A stretch of 64,000 bases of DNA from Paraburkholderia hiiakae (GCF_904848665.1 NZ_CAJHCQ010000006.1:186001-250000), one strand, 5' to 3'; counted from the stretch's first letter, positions 17,078 through 26,999 are shown. Notes: a model not told the origin generated them from the letters alone. Translations and numbers: made by a program.

Positions 17078-18093
17078 GTAACTGCCGCGCGTGGCCGCTT
17101 GCGCCAACTGCTCGGCGTCTCGCCGTGCCAGCGTTTGAATGCGCGCGTGAAGTTGCCCTGGCTATCGTAGCCCAGCCGCATCGCGACATCGGCGATCGGC
17201 AGGTCGGTTTGCGCGAGCAACTGATCCGCGAGATTGCGCCTCACGTCCTCGATCAAGGCCTCGTAGCTCGTTCCCTGCTCATCGAGACGGCGATAAAGCG
17301 TGAAGCGATGGATGGCGAAGAATTCGGCGACCTTCGTCGAGGTGCAGCCGTCCGGCAAGAGCGTTTCGATGACGTGACGCACGCGCGAACTGAAATCGTC
17401 GGCCTGCCGCGAGCGCAACTCGGTCATATGCTGACGCAGGAAGCGACCGAGTTCCTGATCGTGACTCTTCCTCGTCTGATCGAGCAGCCCCTGCGGGAAC
17501 AGCACCTCGTATTGCGACTGACCGAACCAGACCGGAGCCTGGAAATAGCGTTCATAGAGCGCACTCGACTTCGGCTTACGGTACGCAATTCTCACCAGGG
17601 TCGGATGCCACGAGCGGCCGAGAATCAATTCGAGAATGCGGATGTTCGCGGCAAGGTACGCAGTGAGCAGATGCTTCGCGCCCGGAATGCCACTGTCGAC
17701 CGACAGCGAGATACACGCATAGCCGTCCTCTTCGATCATGCGTACATGCAGCCCGCGATACCACACGCCGCAGAACTCGATGAGGTTTTCCACGGCTTCG
17801 CGCACCGTGGGTGCGTTGAGCACGAGAAAGCGCAGTGGCCCGATGTTGCCGAGCGCTGCCTTCTGCCCGAGCAACAGGCCGAGATGTTCGCAGCCGATCT
17901 TCTTCGCCGCCGCTTCGAGAATCCGGCCATGTGTCACGGTGGACAGCGGATTGAGCGGCGACGCCATCGCCTCCCGGTTCACACCGAACGATTCGAGCAG
18001 TTGCCACGGGTCGGTGCCGTGCTCGCGCATGACCGCCGGCAGCGAGTTGAGCGCGCCGATCGGGATAGATTTTTCCGCTGTCGGGGTCCGCAT
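17053..18093 (-). CDS. AraC family transcriptional regulator (OruR/arabinose-binding type)
   Basis: A 346-residue regulator. The N-terminal ~200 residues read as the arabinose_bd domain of OruR-type AraC proteins (LPAVMREHG.DP..LL, then LLLGQKAALGNIGPL). The C-terminal ~100 residues are the double HTH (IADVAMRLGYDSQGNFTRAFKRWHGETPSSWR). ATG 18093 is preferred over an upstream TTG at 18126. It is convergent with the porin and adjacent to the BKACE operon, so it is the obvious candidate regulator for it, though it is not divergent from the operon's first gene. Confidence 0.88.
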   Translation of the reverse strand: MRTPTAEKSIPIGALNSLPAVMREHGTDPWQLLESFGVNREAMASPLNPLSTVTHGRILEAAAKKIGCEHLGLLLGQKAALGNIGPLRFLVLNAPTVREAVENLIEFCGVWYRGLHVRMIEEDGYACISLSVDSGIPGAKHLLTAYLAANIRILELILGRSWHPTLVRIAYRKPKSSALYERYFQAPVWFGQSQYEVLFPQGLLDQTRKSHDQELGRFLRQHMTELRSRQADDFSSRVRHVIETLLPDGCTSTKVAEFFAIHRFTLYRRLDEQGTSYEALIEDVRRNLADQLLAQTDLPIADVAMRLGYDSQGNFTRAFKRWHGETPSSWRKRPRAAVTQTPRDDR

Positions 18094-18273
18094 TGATTCG
18101 GTCTCTCGTCGCCTGGCGGTGACCAAGGCTCCGAGGATAAGGGATAGTGGGTACTGATTATTCTATCCTGCGACTCAGGCGAGCAGTCCGCAGTTTCTTC
18201 ACGGCACCCGGTCAGAGTAGGGACATCGGATTCCTGCGGCGCTGGTTGCGGACAGTCAATGATTTGCGTGCGT

Positions 18274-19311
18274 TCAAACGTGGTCGAGCCGGGCCAAAAA
18301 TGCATCGATTTGCCGTTCATCTGTGGCCCAGGACGTGACGAGACGAATCACTGAACGATCATTGTCTGACTTTGCCCACACGTAAAAAGCGAAGTACGCC
18401 TTCAATGCGGAAATGACGGAATCCGGGAGAATTGGAAACACCTGATTCGTGGCCGTTTCCGCGTCTAGCACATAGCCGCGCCCCACGATTCCGGCGGCGA
18501 GCTTTGCCGCCATCGCATTGGCGTGTTTCGCATTTTCCAGGAATAGATGCTTGACGCCGAATAGCGCCTGAAACTGGATGCCCAGCAACCGACCTTTTGC
18601 CAACATCCCGCCGCGCTGCTTCACATGAAATGCAAAATTGTCTTTCAAGGCCGGATTGCAAACAACAATGGCTTCACCGAGTAACGCCCCCACCTTGGTG
18701 CCGCCGATCCAGAAAATATCGACGAGGGCGGCGATATCGGCCAGTGTCGCATCGTTCTTACCTGAAGCCAATGCCGCGGCCAAACGCGCGCCGTCGAGAA
18801 ACAAGATTAACCCGCGTTGTTTAGCGAGCGCTGAAATTTCCCTCAGTTCCGCGAGGGTATAGACAGTGCCTGTTTCGGTTGCGTTAGAGATATAAATGAG
18901 CCGAGGCTTCGCCATGTGCGGAAAATGAGCGTTGCTGGAAAGCGCGACTTCGATGTTCTCTGGCGTGAGTTTTCCATCAACGGCGGGAACGGTGATGAGC
19001 TTATGGCCCGTTGCCTCAATCGCCCCGGCTTCGCGCATCACGATATGCCCGGAGCTCACCGCGATGACGGCCTCATGGGGACGCAGGCAGCTAGATATCG
19101 AAACGATGTTCGCCATCGTCCCGCTTGCAACGTAATGAATCGCACCGTTGAATTGGGCTCCCAGACGGGCCTTGATCCGATTCGTAGCGTCGATCGAGTA
19201 GGTATCTTCGCCGTAAGGCGCTTGTTGGACGTAGTTCGATTCCGTGAGTGCGCTGAGGATGTCGGGATGCGCGCCTTCGCTGTAATCGTCGAGAAAGCTG
19301 AAAGTCGTCAT
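18274..19311 (-). CDS. threonine aldolase-like beta-eliminating lyase (PLP enzyme)
   Basis: A 345-residue fold-type I PLP enzyme of the low-specificity threonine aldolase family, which cleaves beta-hydroxy amino acids to glycine plus an aldehyde. The PLP lysine is K206 in IGGTKVG. D173 and R176 in FLDGAR bind the ring and phosphate, and SGTMAN at 63-68 is the phosphate loop. NATETGTVY near 143 is family-typical. It lies 109 bp downstream of an AraC-type regulator on the same strand. Preferred amino acid unknown. Confidence 0.87.
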   Translation of the reverse strand: MTTFSFLDDYSEGAHPDILSALTESNYVQQAPYGEDTYSIDATNRIKARLGAQFNGAIHYVASGTMANIVSISSCLRPHEAVIAVSSGHIVMREAGAIEATGHKLITVPAVDGKLTPENIEVALSSNAHFPHMAKPRLIYISNATETGTVYTLAELREISALAKQRGLILFLDGARLAAALASGKNDATLADIAALVDIFWIGGTKVGALLGEAIVVCNPALKDNFAFHVKQRGGMLAKGRLLGIQFQALFGVKHLFLENAKHANAMAAKLAAGIVGRGYVLDAETATNQVFPILPDSVISALKAYFAFYVWAKSDNDRSVIRLVTSWATDERQIDAFLARLDHV

Positions 19312-19420
19312 TCGGTGCTTTTGCCCTGGATAAAGGTCGCCGGGGAAGGGGGCGAGGCCTGAAACCAGCAGGGTACCGATCGGCTTGCCAATCTCCTTGT
19401 AAAAAATTGCCGCTCAGCCA

Positions 19421-20230
19421 TCAGAAGCGGGCTGGCGTCACGCCGTAGGCCTGGCGGAATGCGCGCGTGAAATGACTCTGATCGAAGAACCCAACCGCAT
19501 GCGCAATTTCAGTGATCGACATGCTCCTGTTCGCGTTGATAAGCGCTACCGCCTTCTCCAGCCGCAAGCGCAGTAGCCACGCGTGGGGAGTCATGCCGAT
19601 CGTCCTCTTGAACAACTTCAGGAAGCGAAACCGGTCGAGCCCAATAAGAAGGGATAGATCTTCCAGTACGATCTTGTCGGAAATGCGGGCTTCCACAAAG
19701 TCCCTGACGATGCGCAGTTGCTGAGAGGACAGATTTCCCGTGATCGTCTGCGGGGCGGGTTGTTTCATACGTGCGAACAGCGATTCCAGCAATTCCAGAA
19801 CGTAGGTTTCGTTCAGCATGCCGTCGGTCGGTCGCTGTCGTAAGGTTGCGTGTATGTTGAGTAACTGGTCTGCGAGGCGGCTATCTTGCAGTACCACAGC
19901 GGCTTGCGAGGGAAAATAGTGCTTCCCCGTGATTTCCTCACCGAGCCCATCGAGCAATGCGGGCGAGAGGCGAAACGTTTGCAGGGTGTATGACTCATCC
20001 GCGCCGGCGATGCCGTCATGGACTTCCCCCTGCGGCATGAGTTGAATGGCGCCCCGCGTGAGCAAAAGCGATTCACCGCGAGACGATTGACGCTGCACGC
20101 CGCTGGCGACCAGTGCGATATGGCAGTCGAGATGATAGTGGGGCTCGAATCGAAACTCAGCAAACCGGGCCGTGCTGAGCGTCAATCCGGGAATGTCGCT
20201 TGGGTGAGTGTACTGGACCTCTTCGGGCAT
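19421..20230 (-). CDS. AraC family transcriptional regulator with cupin-type N-terminus
   Basis: A 269-residue regulator. The N-terminal cupin-like sensor contains FEPHYHLDCHIALV and the C-terminal AraC double HTH ends ITEIAHAVGFFDQSHFTRAFRQAYGVTP. ATG 20230 is fixed by CCGGAGGCAAGTC on the minus strand; a start at 20284 would overlap the upstream gene's end. It begins 34 bp after the stop of the DJ-1/AraC regulator, so the two are probably co-transcribed and may jointly control the threonine aldolase-like gene downstream. Confidence 0.9.
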   Translation of the reverse strand: MPEEVQYTHPSDIPGLTLSTARFAEFRFEPHYHLDCHIALVASGVQRQSSRGESLLLTRGAIQLMPQGEVHDGIAGADESYTLQTFRLSPALLDGLGEEITGKHYFPSQAAVVLQDSRLADQLLNIHATLRQRPTDGMLNETYVLELLESLFARMKQPAPQTITGNLSSQQLRIVRDFVEARISDKIVLEDLSLLIGLDRFRFLKLFKRTIGMTPHAWLLRLRLEKAVALINANRSMSITEIAHAVGFFDQSHFTRAFRQAYGVTPARF

Positions 20231-20264
20231 GACTTGCCTCCGGTTTGCCGCTGACACGGACGAC

Positions 20265-21224
20265 TCACGACGCCCGCAATTCACGGACGCCTTTACCTAT
20301 GCGCCGCCGCAGCAACGTCCGTAAAGTGTGACCATCCGCGTATCCGACCTGTTCGGCAATCCGGTCGACGGTGAGCTTGCTCGTTCTGAGCAGGTGGACG
20401 GCGCACTCGATCCGGAGATCCTGAATGTACTCGACAGGCGTTTTACCGAGCACCGCATTCAGACGACGCGACAACGTCCGTGGACTGGTCGCCAACGCAT
20501 CGGCGGCTGCGTCGAGCGAGATTGCGGTGCCGAGGTGTTCACGCACCCAGCGGTCGAACCGCTCGACGAGCGGGTCAGAATGGGAGAGGTGATCGGAGAT
20601 CGCATAGGCAGACTGAGACAGCCGCGTATCGAATACGAGGTATTTGGCCACGAGCGCCGCCAGCTCGGGACTGTTGTTACGGATCAGCCAAAGTGCGAGG
20701 TCGAGGTGGCTCAAGGCTGCCCCTGCCGTTAGCGCCGCGCCGCTGGGAACCACAAGCCGATGCGCATCCAGGTGTACGTGCGGGTAACGCTGCCGGAACA
20801 GCGGAGAGAGCCACCAGGTGGTCGTGGCTTCGCCACCGTCGAGCAAGCCGCTTTCGGCCAGCACGAACGTACCCGTACACGCGGCTGCAACGCGGGCGCC
20901 GCCGCTTCGCCACGAACGCAAAGCGGCTAGTGCATCGACCACGTCGTCGCGGCCGAGCACTGGCACGAGCGTCTCGCCCGTCATGCGATTGAGCGCTGGC
21001 AAGACGACCCAATCCGGCGCAGGAGCGCTGCTCATATCGCGGACGGGCACCTGCAGGCCAAGCTCTGTGCGCACTTGAGACCGCATCCCTACCAAGGTGA
21101 TGTCGAAGCCCGTCGCGGCCATCCCCGTCGCGTCTCCGAGGCTGTTGGCCATCGTCAGGCTGTCGAGCACTGTGGTTAGGCCTGTGTCGAACACGCCGTC
21201 AAGTGCAAGGACGAAAATTCGCAT
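20265..21224 (-). CDS. GlxA-type AraC regulator with DJ-1/PfpI sensor domain
   Basis: A 319-residue regulator. Residues ~1-170 are a DJ-1/PfpI class I amidotransferase-like domain, with the nucleophile-elbow cysteine in AAACTGTFVLAESGLLDG. The C-terminal part is an AraC HTH (ISLDAAADALATSPRTLSRRL and VDRIAEQVGYADGHTLRTLLRRR). ATG 21224 gives the normal GlxA-type N-terminus (MRIFVLALDG); a GTG at 21293 is in frame upstream. It is divergent from the small monooxygenase gene at 21334, about 110 bp away, a common arrangement for a regulator and its target. Confidence 0.88.
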   Translation of the reverse strand: MRIFVLALDGVFDTGLTTVLDSLTMANSLGDATGMAATGFDITLVGMRSQVRTELGLQVPVRDMSSAPAPDWVVLPALNRMTGETLVPVLGRDDVVDALAALRSWRSGGARVAAACTGTFVLAESGLLDGGEATTTWWLSPLFRQRYPHVHLDAHRLVVPSGAALTAGAALSHLDLALWLIRNNSPELAALVAKYLVFDTRLSQSAYAISDHLSHSDPLVERFDRWVREHLGTAISLDAAADALATSPRTLSRRLNAVLGKTPVEYIQDLRIECAVHLLRTSKLTVDRIAEQVGYADGHTLRTLLRRRIGKGVRELRAS

Positions 21225-21333
21225 GGCAGGATCGATACCAAAACTGTCGATTAAGACAGTATTCGCCTTCGTACTCTGTTTGTACAGTGTCACTCACCGC
21301 ATGAACCCTTCACGCGAACACTGGAGAACAAAG

Positions 21334-21639
21334 GTGATCAAGCACGCTTTTTTTGTTCGACTTGAAGCCAAACCGGGAAAGGAGCAAGCCGTTGCTGACT
21401 TCCTTGCCGCCGGCCTTGAAATGACCAATCGGGAGACGACCACGCCGATCTGGTTCGCCCTCAAATTGTCGCCCACGACGTTCGGCGTCTTCGATGCCTT
21501 TGCGAGTGAAGAGGATCGCGAGGCACACCTGCACGGCAGTATGGCCGGCGCCCTGATGGCGCACGCTGACGAGATGCTGGCAAGCCCCCCGTCGATCGAG
21601 CCGATCGACGTCCTGGCCATGAAGAATCAGGTGCCCTGA
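21334..21639 (+). CDS. ABM-fold putative quinol monooxygenase
   Basis: A 101-residue dimeric alpha+beta barrel protein of the antibiotic biosynthesis monooxygenase family (VRLEAKPGKEQAVADFL, FGVFDAFASEEDREAHL, then the terminal SIEPIDVLA). Members oxidise quinols or other small ring compounds without a metal, or act as stress proteins. GTG 21334 is chosen because GGAG lies seven bases upstream. The ATG at 21301 is in frame but has no ribosome site and would add a non-homologous stretch. Divergent from the GlxA-type regulator. Confidence 0.82.
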   Translation: MIKHAFFVRLEAKPGKEQAVADFLAAGLEMTNRETTTPIWFALKLSPTTFGVFDAFASEEDREAHLHGSMAGALMAHADEMLASPPSIEPIDVLAMKNQVP

Positions 21640-21721
21640 GTCGTGCGCGCCTCGGCAGTGCGCAAATCGTGACGCCTGTCTTGGGCCATCTTGGCGTCGC
21701 GATTCAATTGTCATTACGTAG

Positions 21722-22348
21722 ATGGAGTCACTCGTGTCGATTCATTTCAAACCAGGTGTTTTGTTCGCTGCCGTTGCGTTTGCGAGCGTGTCTTTTGCGC
21801 AAACGCCTGACGTCAAACCCGAGCGGATTCGCGGCGATATCGTGTCCTTCAGCGGTGAAACGCTGACCGTACACCGGAAGAGCGGCGACACCGTATCGAT
21901 CGATGTCAAGCCGGACGTCGGTGTGTCGGCCCTCAAGCCGGCCAGGCTTTCCGACGCGAAAGTCGGGACTTACGTGGGGACGCCGGCGATTACGGGCAGC
22001 GATGGGAAGTTGACGGCCACTTCGATGATCGTTTTCCCAGCGGCGGCGCGCGGTACGGCTGAAGGGCACTTCGCTTATGACTTCGGTCCCAGCAGCACGA
22101 TGACGAATGCAAACGTGGTGTCGGTTGTCACCGGCAGCAGCGGACGTCAATTGAACCTGTCATACAAGGGCGGCAACAGCACAGTGACGGTACCGGAAAA
22201 CGTGCCCGTCGTGACACCGGTTCCGGCAAGCAGATCGGATCTAACGGCAGGGAAGAAGGTGTTCGTCGTAGTGACACCCGGTGCGAGCGGCGTCTATGAC
22301 GCGCACGTGCTGTTCGTCGAAAAGGACGGGCTTGCGCCTCAATTCTGA
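21722..22348 (+). CDS. secreted DUF5666-like protein
   Basis: About 208 residues with a signal peptide (hydrophobic FAAVAFASVSFA, cleavage near AQ), then a periplasmic beta-rich domain. IRGDIVSFSGETLTVHRKSGDTVSIDVKPD is the typical opening of DUF5666-like proteins, followed by AKVGTYVGTPAITGSDGKLTA. The role is unknown; homologues are often mislabelled as transporter permeases. GTG 21734 has GGAG six bases upstream and may be the true start; ATG 21722 is also in frame. Confidence 0.72.
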   Translation: MESLVSIHFKPGVLFAAVAFASVSFAQTPDVKPERIRGDIVSFSGETLTVHRKSGDTVSIDVKPDVGVSALKPARLSDAKVGTYVGTPAITGSDGKLTATSMIVFPAAARGTAEGHFAYDFGPSSTMTNANVVSVVTGSSGRQLNLSYKGGNSTVTVPENVPVVTPVPASRSDLTAGKKVFVVVTPGASGVYDAHVLFVEKDGLAPQF

Positions 22349-22540
22349 CGCACGGTGCGGGTCCACGGTGGCCGCTTATGGCGGCGATCCGCACGATTAG
22401 CGGCGGGTGCACACGCGATTCCGTAGCTAGGTGGGCCCCGCTATCTGGTTTGCAGATACCCCTTGCCATCTCTTCGCTTGATTGCGCGGTGCGGAGGTGC
22501 GAAATTGAGACCTCGCTTCCCCCAAAAGGCAGTCCCTCCC

Positions 22541-23953
22541 ATGAGCACACCCACTATCGCCGAGCGCATCGGCAGGTTCGCCTACGATGCGCAAGCCAGC
22601 CGCCTTACGCCGCGCACGCGCGAGGTGTTCAAACGCAACATTCTCGACAGCCTCGGCTGTGCAATTGCCGCGCTGCCCGGCAAGCCCTTTAAGGCGCTGC
22701 GTGAGCAGTTCAGCGAATACGGCGGCGGTAGCGGCTCGTGTTCGCTGATTGGCGGGGGTTCGACGTCGCCGGACCAGGCCGCGCTGTATAACTCCGGTCT
22801 CGTACGCTATGTCGATCTTCTGGACAGCTATATGTCGCCGGGCGGCCTCTGCCACCCTAGTGACAACTTCGGCGCGATACTCGCGGCGGCGCAACATGCG
22901 CAGGCAAGCGGCGAGGACTTCATGCTCGCTCTCGCGGTGGCCTACGAAATCGGCTGCCGCATCACGGCCATCGTGCCTGTCATGGCGAAGGGCTTCAACC
23001 ACGCCATCCAGCTCGCCATTTCGTCTGCGGCGGCCGCGGCCAAGCTCTTCGGCCTGAACGAGGAGCAGATTGCCCACGCCATCACCATTGCAACTGTCGA
23101 CAACATTTCGCTTTCCTGCGTGCACTCCGAGCCGGTGTCCCAATGGAAGGGTTTCTCTCCCGGCATTACGGGTATGCGCGCCGTCTATGCGGCGTCGCTG
23201 GCGAAGCGCGGCTTCACGGGACCACTGCGTCTTTTCGAAGGACCGAACGGACTCGAGCGGATGTTCGATCAGTCACTCGAGGTGAACTGGGAGGACCCGA
23301 GGCTCGAAGTCGTCCATCAGACGGTGATGAAGAAATACTGCTCGCTGATACACGGGCAGCCGGTGCTCGAAGCAACGCTCGCCCTGAAGCGCGAGCATGG
23401 CATACGCGGCGAGGACGTAAGCGAAGTGCTTTGCGACATCTTCCAGACTGGCTATGACATCGCTGGCGGCGGTGGCTTCGGCGACAAGGATCATCCGCAA
23501 ACGAAGGAGCAGGCCGACTACAACCTGAAGTATCTGATCGCGGCGGCGCTGCTCGACGATCAGGTCGGACCGGCACAGCTGGAGCCTGAACGTGTGTGCG
23601 CGGCGGATGCGCAGACACTGTTGCGCAAGGTGACCGTGCGGCCCGATGCGACTTTTAGCGCGCAATACCCGCTTGCTCTGAATACGCGCGTGACAATTAC
23701 GTGCTGCGATGGCCGCGTGATCAGCAAGGAACATGCGGGTTTTGAAGGCGGGCTCGACAACCCATTCTCGTGGCTGCGTACGGTCGAAAAATTCCATTGG
23801 TTGAGCGAGCAATATGCTGACGAAGCGCTGCGGGGCCAGCTTATCGATCTGGTTTCGACCCTGGACGAACATTCGGTCGCGGAATTGATGCAGTTGCTCA
23901 CCGAAGTGAGTCCTGAAGCGCAGTTCCCGGTCCGTCATCCGGGAATTCAATAG
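22541..23953 (+). CDS. MmgE/PrpD family protein
   Basis: A 470-residue MmgE/PrpD protein, the fold of 2-methylcitrate dehydratase, cis-aconitate decarboxylase and related hydro-lyases. Typical segments are RNILDSLGCAIAAL near residue 35, the GGGSTSPDQAALYNSGLVRYVDLLDSY region and HPSDNFGAILAAAQ. ATG 22541 begins a normal N-terminus (MSTPTIAERIGRFAYDAQ); an upstream start at 22463 adds 26 non-homologous residues. It lacks prpB/prpC neighbours, so a role outside the methylcitrate cycle is likely. It stands alone between a secreted protein and the galactosidase operon. Confidence 0.88.
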   Translation: MSTPTIAERIGRFAYDAQASRLTPRTREVFKRNILDSLGCAIAALPGKPFKALREQFSEYGGGSGSCSLIGGGSTSPDQAALYNSGLVRYVDLLDSYMSPGGLCHPSDNFGAILAAAQHAQASGEDFMLALAVAYEIGCRITAIVPVMAKGFNHAIQLAISSAAAAAKLFGLNEEQIAHAITIATVDNISLSCVHSEPVSQWKGFSPGITGMRAVYAASLAKRGFTGPLRLFEGPNGLERMFDQSLEVNWEDPRLEVVHQTVMKKYCSLIHGQPVLEATLALKREHGIRGEDVSEVLCDIFQTGYDIAGGGGFGDKDHPQTKEQADYNLKYLIAAALLDDQVGPAQLEPERVCAADAQTLLRKVTVRPDATFSAQYPLALNTRVTITCCDGRVISKEHAGFEGGLDNPFSWLRTVEKFHWLSEQYADEALRGQLIDLVSTLDEHSVAELMQLLTEVSPEAQFPVRHPGIQ

Positions 23954-24039
23954 TTAGTCAAGGAGCTCAGGAGAGACGAATGGCCCTATAGTTCGCGCAT
24001 CGACCTTCAGTGGGGGTGAATGCCAATGTTCGCACCACG

Positions 24040-26049
24040 CTAGGCAGCAGACGCAGCAGTGGCATTCTCTTCGACAAGAATTTCCACAGAGCCGGGTCCA
24101 AGTTTGATCGTGCCAGCAGGCAGACGGCGATCGGAAAGTGCGCTCACGTAGTCGCGAAGCGGTAGCGAAATCTCTTTCGACTCCTTTGAGAGATTCAGCA
24201 CAAAAAGTATTCGCCTTTCCTCTGAGCTTCTTACCGCGACTTCCACCCCGTCGGGAAGCTCGAACTCGCACTCGACACCCGCATCGCTCGCGATGCGCCG
24301 CATCAGTATCTGACTTGCCGTCTCATCGAGGACTGTGCCGATGTAGTACACCACTCCCTTTCTGTGCGCATTTCGCGTGATTGCGGACTCGTCTGCAAAA
24401 TACTCGCTCGAGTACGTCGCGATGGATTCCGCCGTGACAGGAGTCAGAATGTCACACCATTGACCGCTGGACAGTTCCTCGCCGCTGTCGAGACTCAGCG
24501 TCTGGATGTCCTTGCCCACGGGATCGTATTCATTGACGTACACGCCGGCGAGGTCTGTTAGCAAATTCGGAAGCCGATCCGGCAGGCAGATGTTGTTCAA
24601 ATTCTTGACGCCGGAGCGTGTGGTCAGTACGAGCGTTCCGCCATTGTCAACGTACCGCTTGAGCGTCGCAGCAATCGTCTCGTCAATCAAGTACAGCATC
24701 GGCGCAACGACGAGCTTGTATCCTTGAAAATCATCTCGCCAGTTGATGACGTCCGCGCCGACACCCATTTTCAGCAAAGCAGCATGAAGGCGCTTGAAGT
24801 TGCCCAGATAGTCGAATCCATCAGCCTGCGGCTGGATCTGGAAGGCGTTGAGCTGTTCGTGTGAGAAAAGCATGGCCACGTCGTGCTTGAGCGTTGTGCC
24901 CTCGAGCAGCGGCGTAAGCTTTTGCGCTTCCTGGCTAAATTGAACGAACTCTTCGAAGCGACGACCGGGCTGTCCATGATGGTCCAACAGGCCGTGCCAG
25001 AATTGCTCCGCGCCGATACGCGCTGAGCGCCAACGAAATTGCACGATCGCGTCCGCACCGCGCGAAACGCTTTGCCATGCGTAGGCACGAATCATTCCGG
25101 GGAAAGGCGTGCGCGACATCGGGTACCAACACCCCGGCGTGCCGCTCAACTGCTCCATCACCCAGAAATTCTTGCGCTTTACGCCACGCGTCAGGTCGAG
25201 CGTCAACGCTCCGTGGTACATCCTGGACTTTGAGTCATCGAGGAGGTCGGTTGCCGGGTAGTAGTCGACAGATGCGAAGTCCATGCTGTCGAACATGTCG
25301 TAGTAGTCGCCCGTGACAGGATATCCCCACAGATTATGGGTCACGAACTTGCCGGGACTGTTCTTTCTGATCAACGCAGCCTGGAAGCGATTGAAGTCTG
25401 CGACGGCATCTGACGAGAATCGCCGAAAGTCGAGCAAGAAGGAAGGGTTGAGGTGCGGCGACCCGCCAAGGGGCGTCTTCACCTGGTCCCAATCGCTGTA
25501 TTCGCCGCTCCATACGACAGTGCCCCATTCGCGATTGAGTGTTTCCAGCGACCCGTATTTTTGCTGAAGCCACCCACGGAAAGACCGTGTGCAGCTCTTG
25601 CAGTGGCAATCGTTCGCAGCAAGTTCATTATCGGTTTGCCAGCCGATAACCGCCGGGTTTGTCGCATAATGTCGCGTGATCTGCTCGATGATGCGCTCGC
25701 CGAACTTGCGTAGCGACGGACTGTTGTAGCAACGATGCAGTCGTACGCCTGCGAATATCGCGTTGCCTTTGTTATCGACGGGCAGAACGTCCGGGTAGTT
25801 GTGGGTGAGCCACACGGGAGGGGTTGCAGTCGGCGTGCCAATCACCACATGGATTCCGTGTCGTGCCAAAACGCCAATCGCCTGGTCAAGCCATTCAAAC
25901 TCGAACTTGCCTTCGGTCGGCTCAAGTCGCGACCATGCGAACTCAGCCAGCCGAACAATGGTGATACCGGCTTCCCGCATCTGCCGCGCGTCTTGTTCCC
26001 AGAGCGCAACGTCCCAATGCTCGGGATAGTAGTCGACACCGACTTTCAT
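24040..26049 (-). CDS. GH42 beta-galactosidase
   Basis: A 669-residue glycoside hydrolase family 42 enzyme. The acid/base is E142 in QTDNEL, the nucleophile is E299 in WVMEQLSGTPG, and a zinc cluster is formed by C107, C148, C150 and C153. A beta-galactosidase trimerisation domain (DVAMLFSHEQLNAFQIQP) and a small C-terminal beta domain follow. It has no signal peptide, so it acts in the cytoplasm on imported galactosides or alpha-L-arabinosides. It is the last gene of the ABC-transporter operon, 84 bp after the second permease. ATG 26049 gives the normal start (MKVGVDYYPEHWD) after GAGG. Confidence 0.93.
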   Translation of the reverse strand: MKVGVDYYPEHWDVALWEQDARQMREAGITIVRLAEFAWSRLEPTEGKFEFEWLDQAIGVLARHGIHVVIGTPTATPPVWLTHNYPDVLPVDNKGNAIFAGVRLHRCYNSPSLRKFGERIIEQITRHYATNPAVIGWQTDNELAANDCHCKSCTRSFRGWLQQKYGSLETLNREWGTVVWSGEYSDWDQVKTPLGGSPHLNPSFLLDFRRFSSDAVADFNRFQAALIRKNSPGKFVTHNLWGYPVTGDYYDMFDSMDFASVDYYPATDLLDDSKSRMYHGALTLDLTRGVKRKNFWVMEQLSGTPGCWYPMSRTPFPGMIRAYAWQSVSRGADAIVQFRWRSARIGAEQFWHGLLDHHGQPGRRFEEFVQFSQEAQKLTPLLEGTTLKHDVAMLFSHEQLNAFQIQPQADGFDYLGNFKRLHAALLKMGVGADVINWRDDFQGYKLVVAPMLYLIDETIAATLKRYVDNGGTLVLTTRSGVKNLNNICLPDRLPNLLTDLAGVYVNEYDPVGKDIQTLSLDSGEELSSGQWCDILTPVTAESIATYSSEYFADESAITRNAHRKGVVYYIGTVLDETASQILMRRIASDAGVECEFELPDGVEVAVRSSEERRILFVLNLSKESKEISLPLRDYVSALSDRRLPAGTIKLGPGSVEILVEENATAASAA

Positions 26050-26133
26050 GGAGAGATTCCTCTTTTCAATTGTCAGGCGCACACTGCGCCCTGCGAGACC
26101 GAAGCCCGCATTTGACGAACGATGGGTATTTGC

Positions 26134-26985
26134 TCAGCCCTTCGTGGCGCCGAACGTCAATCCGGCAATGAAGTGCTTTTGCATCGCGAAGAAGATGACG
26201 ACGGACGGGAGAGCGGCGAGGAGCGAGCCCGCCGATACGAGATTCCACGCGGTCGTCCACTGTCCTTTGAGCGCAGCAACACCGACCGTGATCGGCGCGG
26301 CGTCGTCGCCCTGTGTCAGGCAGAGCGCCCAGAAATAGTCATTCCACACAAACGTGAACACGAGAATGGCAAGCGCTGCCAGGGCCGGCGCGATCAGCGG
26401 CAGGATAATTCGATAAAACAACTGCCATTCGCTGGCACCTTCGATCCGCGCCGCTTCAACAAGCTCGTAAGGAAGCGCTTTGATGAAGTTCCGCAAGAAC
26501 AAGGTGCAGAAGCCGGTCTGGAACGAGATGTGGAACAGGATGAGTCCTTCGAGCGTGTTGAACAGGCCAAGCTGAAGTGTCAGTTGTCGCACGGGGATCA
26601 TCAGCACCTGGATCGGAACAAAGTTACCCGCCACAAAGATACCCAGGATGCTGTTGTTGCCCTTGAACGGATATGTCGCCAGCGCAAATCCTGCCATGGC
26701 GGCCAGCGCGATAGATCCAATCACTGAGGGCACCGTGATAAGACAACTGTTCAGAAAGTAGTGGAGCATCGGTGAACTGAACAGTACCGTGCGATAGTTC
26801 TCCACCAGCGCGAACCTTTCGGGCCACCCCCAATAGTTGCCGTTAGTCAGATCATCGGTAGAACGAACCGAAGTCACAAACACGGCAATCAGGGGAAGTA
26901 GCCAGATCAACAGGGCGATGGGTAGTGAGGTCTTGTAGACCTTGCGTCCCATCGGGCTCCATCGGCTTACGGGAGTTGGATACAT
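26134..26985 (-). CDS. carbohydrate ABC transporter permease (MalG/LacG type)
   Basis: A 283-residue inner-membrane permease with six helices and the EAA loop EAARIEGASEWQLFYRIILPLIAPALAA that contacts the ATPase. ATG 26985 follows GGGGAATCGCCC. The open frame continues upstream only as a shadow of the first permease. It starts 14 bp after the first permease stop. Confidence 0.92.
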   Translation of the reverse strand: MYPTPVSRWSPMGRKVYKTSLPIALLIWLLPLIAVFVTSVRSTDDLTNGNYWGWPERFALVENYRTVLFSSPMLHYFLNSCLITVPSVIGSIALAAMAGFALATYPFKGNNSILGIFVAGNFVPIQVLMIPVRQLTLQLGLFNTLEGLILFHISFQTGFCTLFLRNFIKALPYELVEAARIEGASEWQLFYRIILPLIAPALAALAILVFTFVWNDYFWALCLTQGDDAAPITVGVAALKGQWTTAWNLVSAGSLLAALPSVVIFFAMQKHFIAGLTFGATKG

Positions 26986-26999
26986 GGGCGATTCCCCTG

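Noticed and set aside
15846..17189. 447-codon minus-strand open frame opposite the porin gene
   Set aside because: It is the reverse of a clear porin with signal peptide and C-terminal phenylalanine, and reads as low-complexity Arg/Ala/Val.
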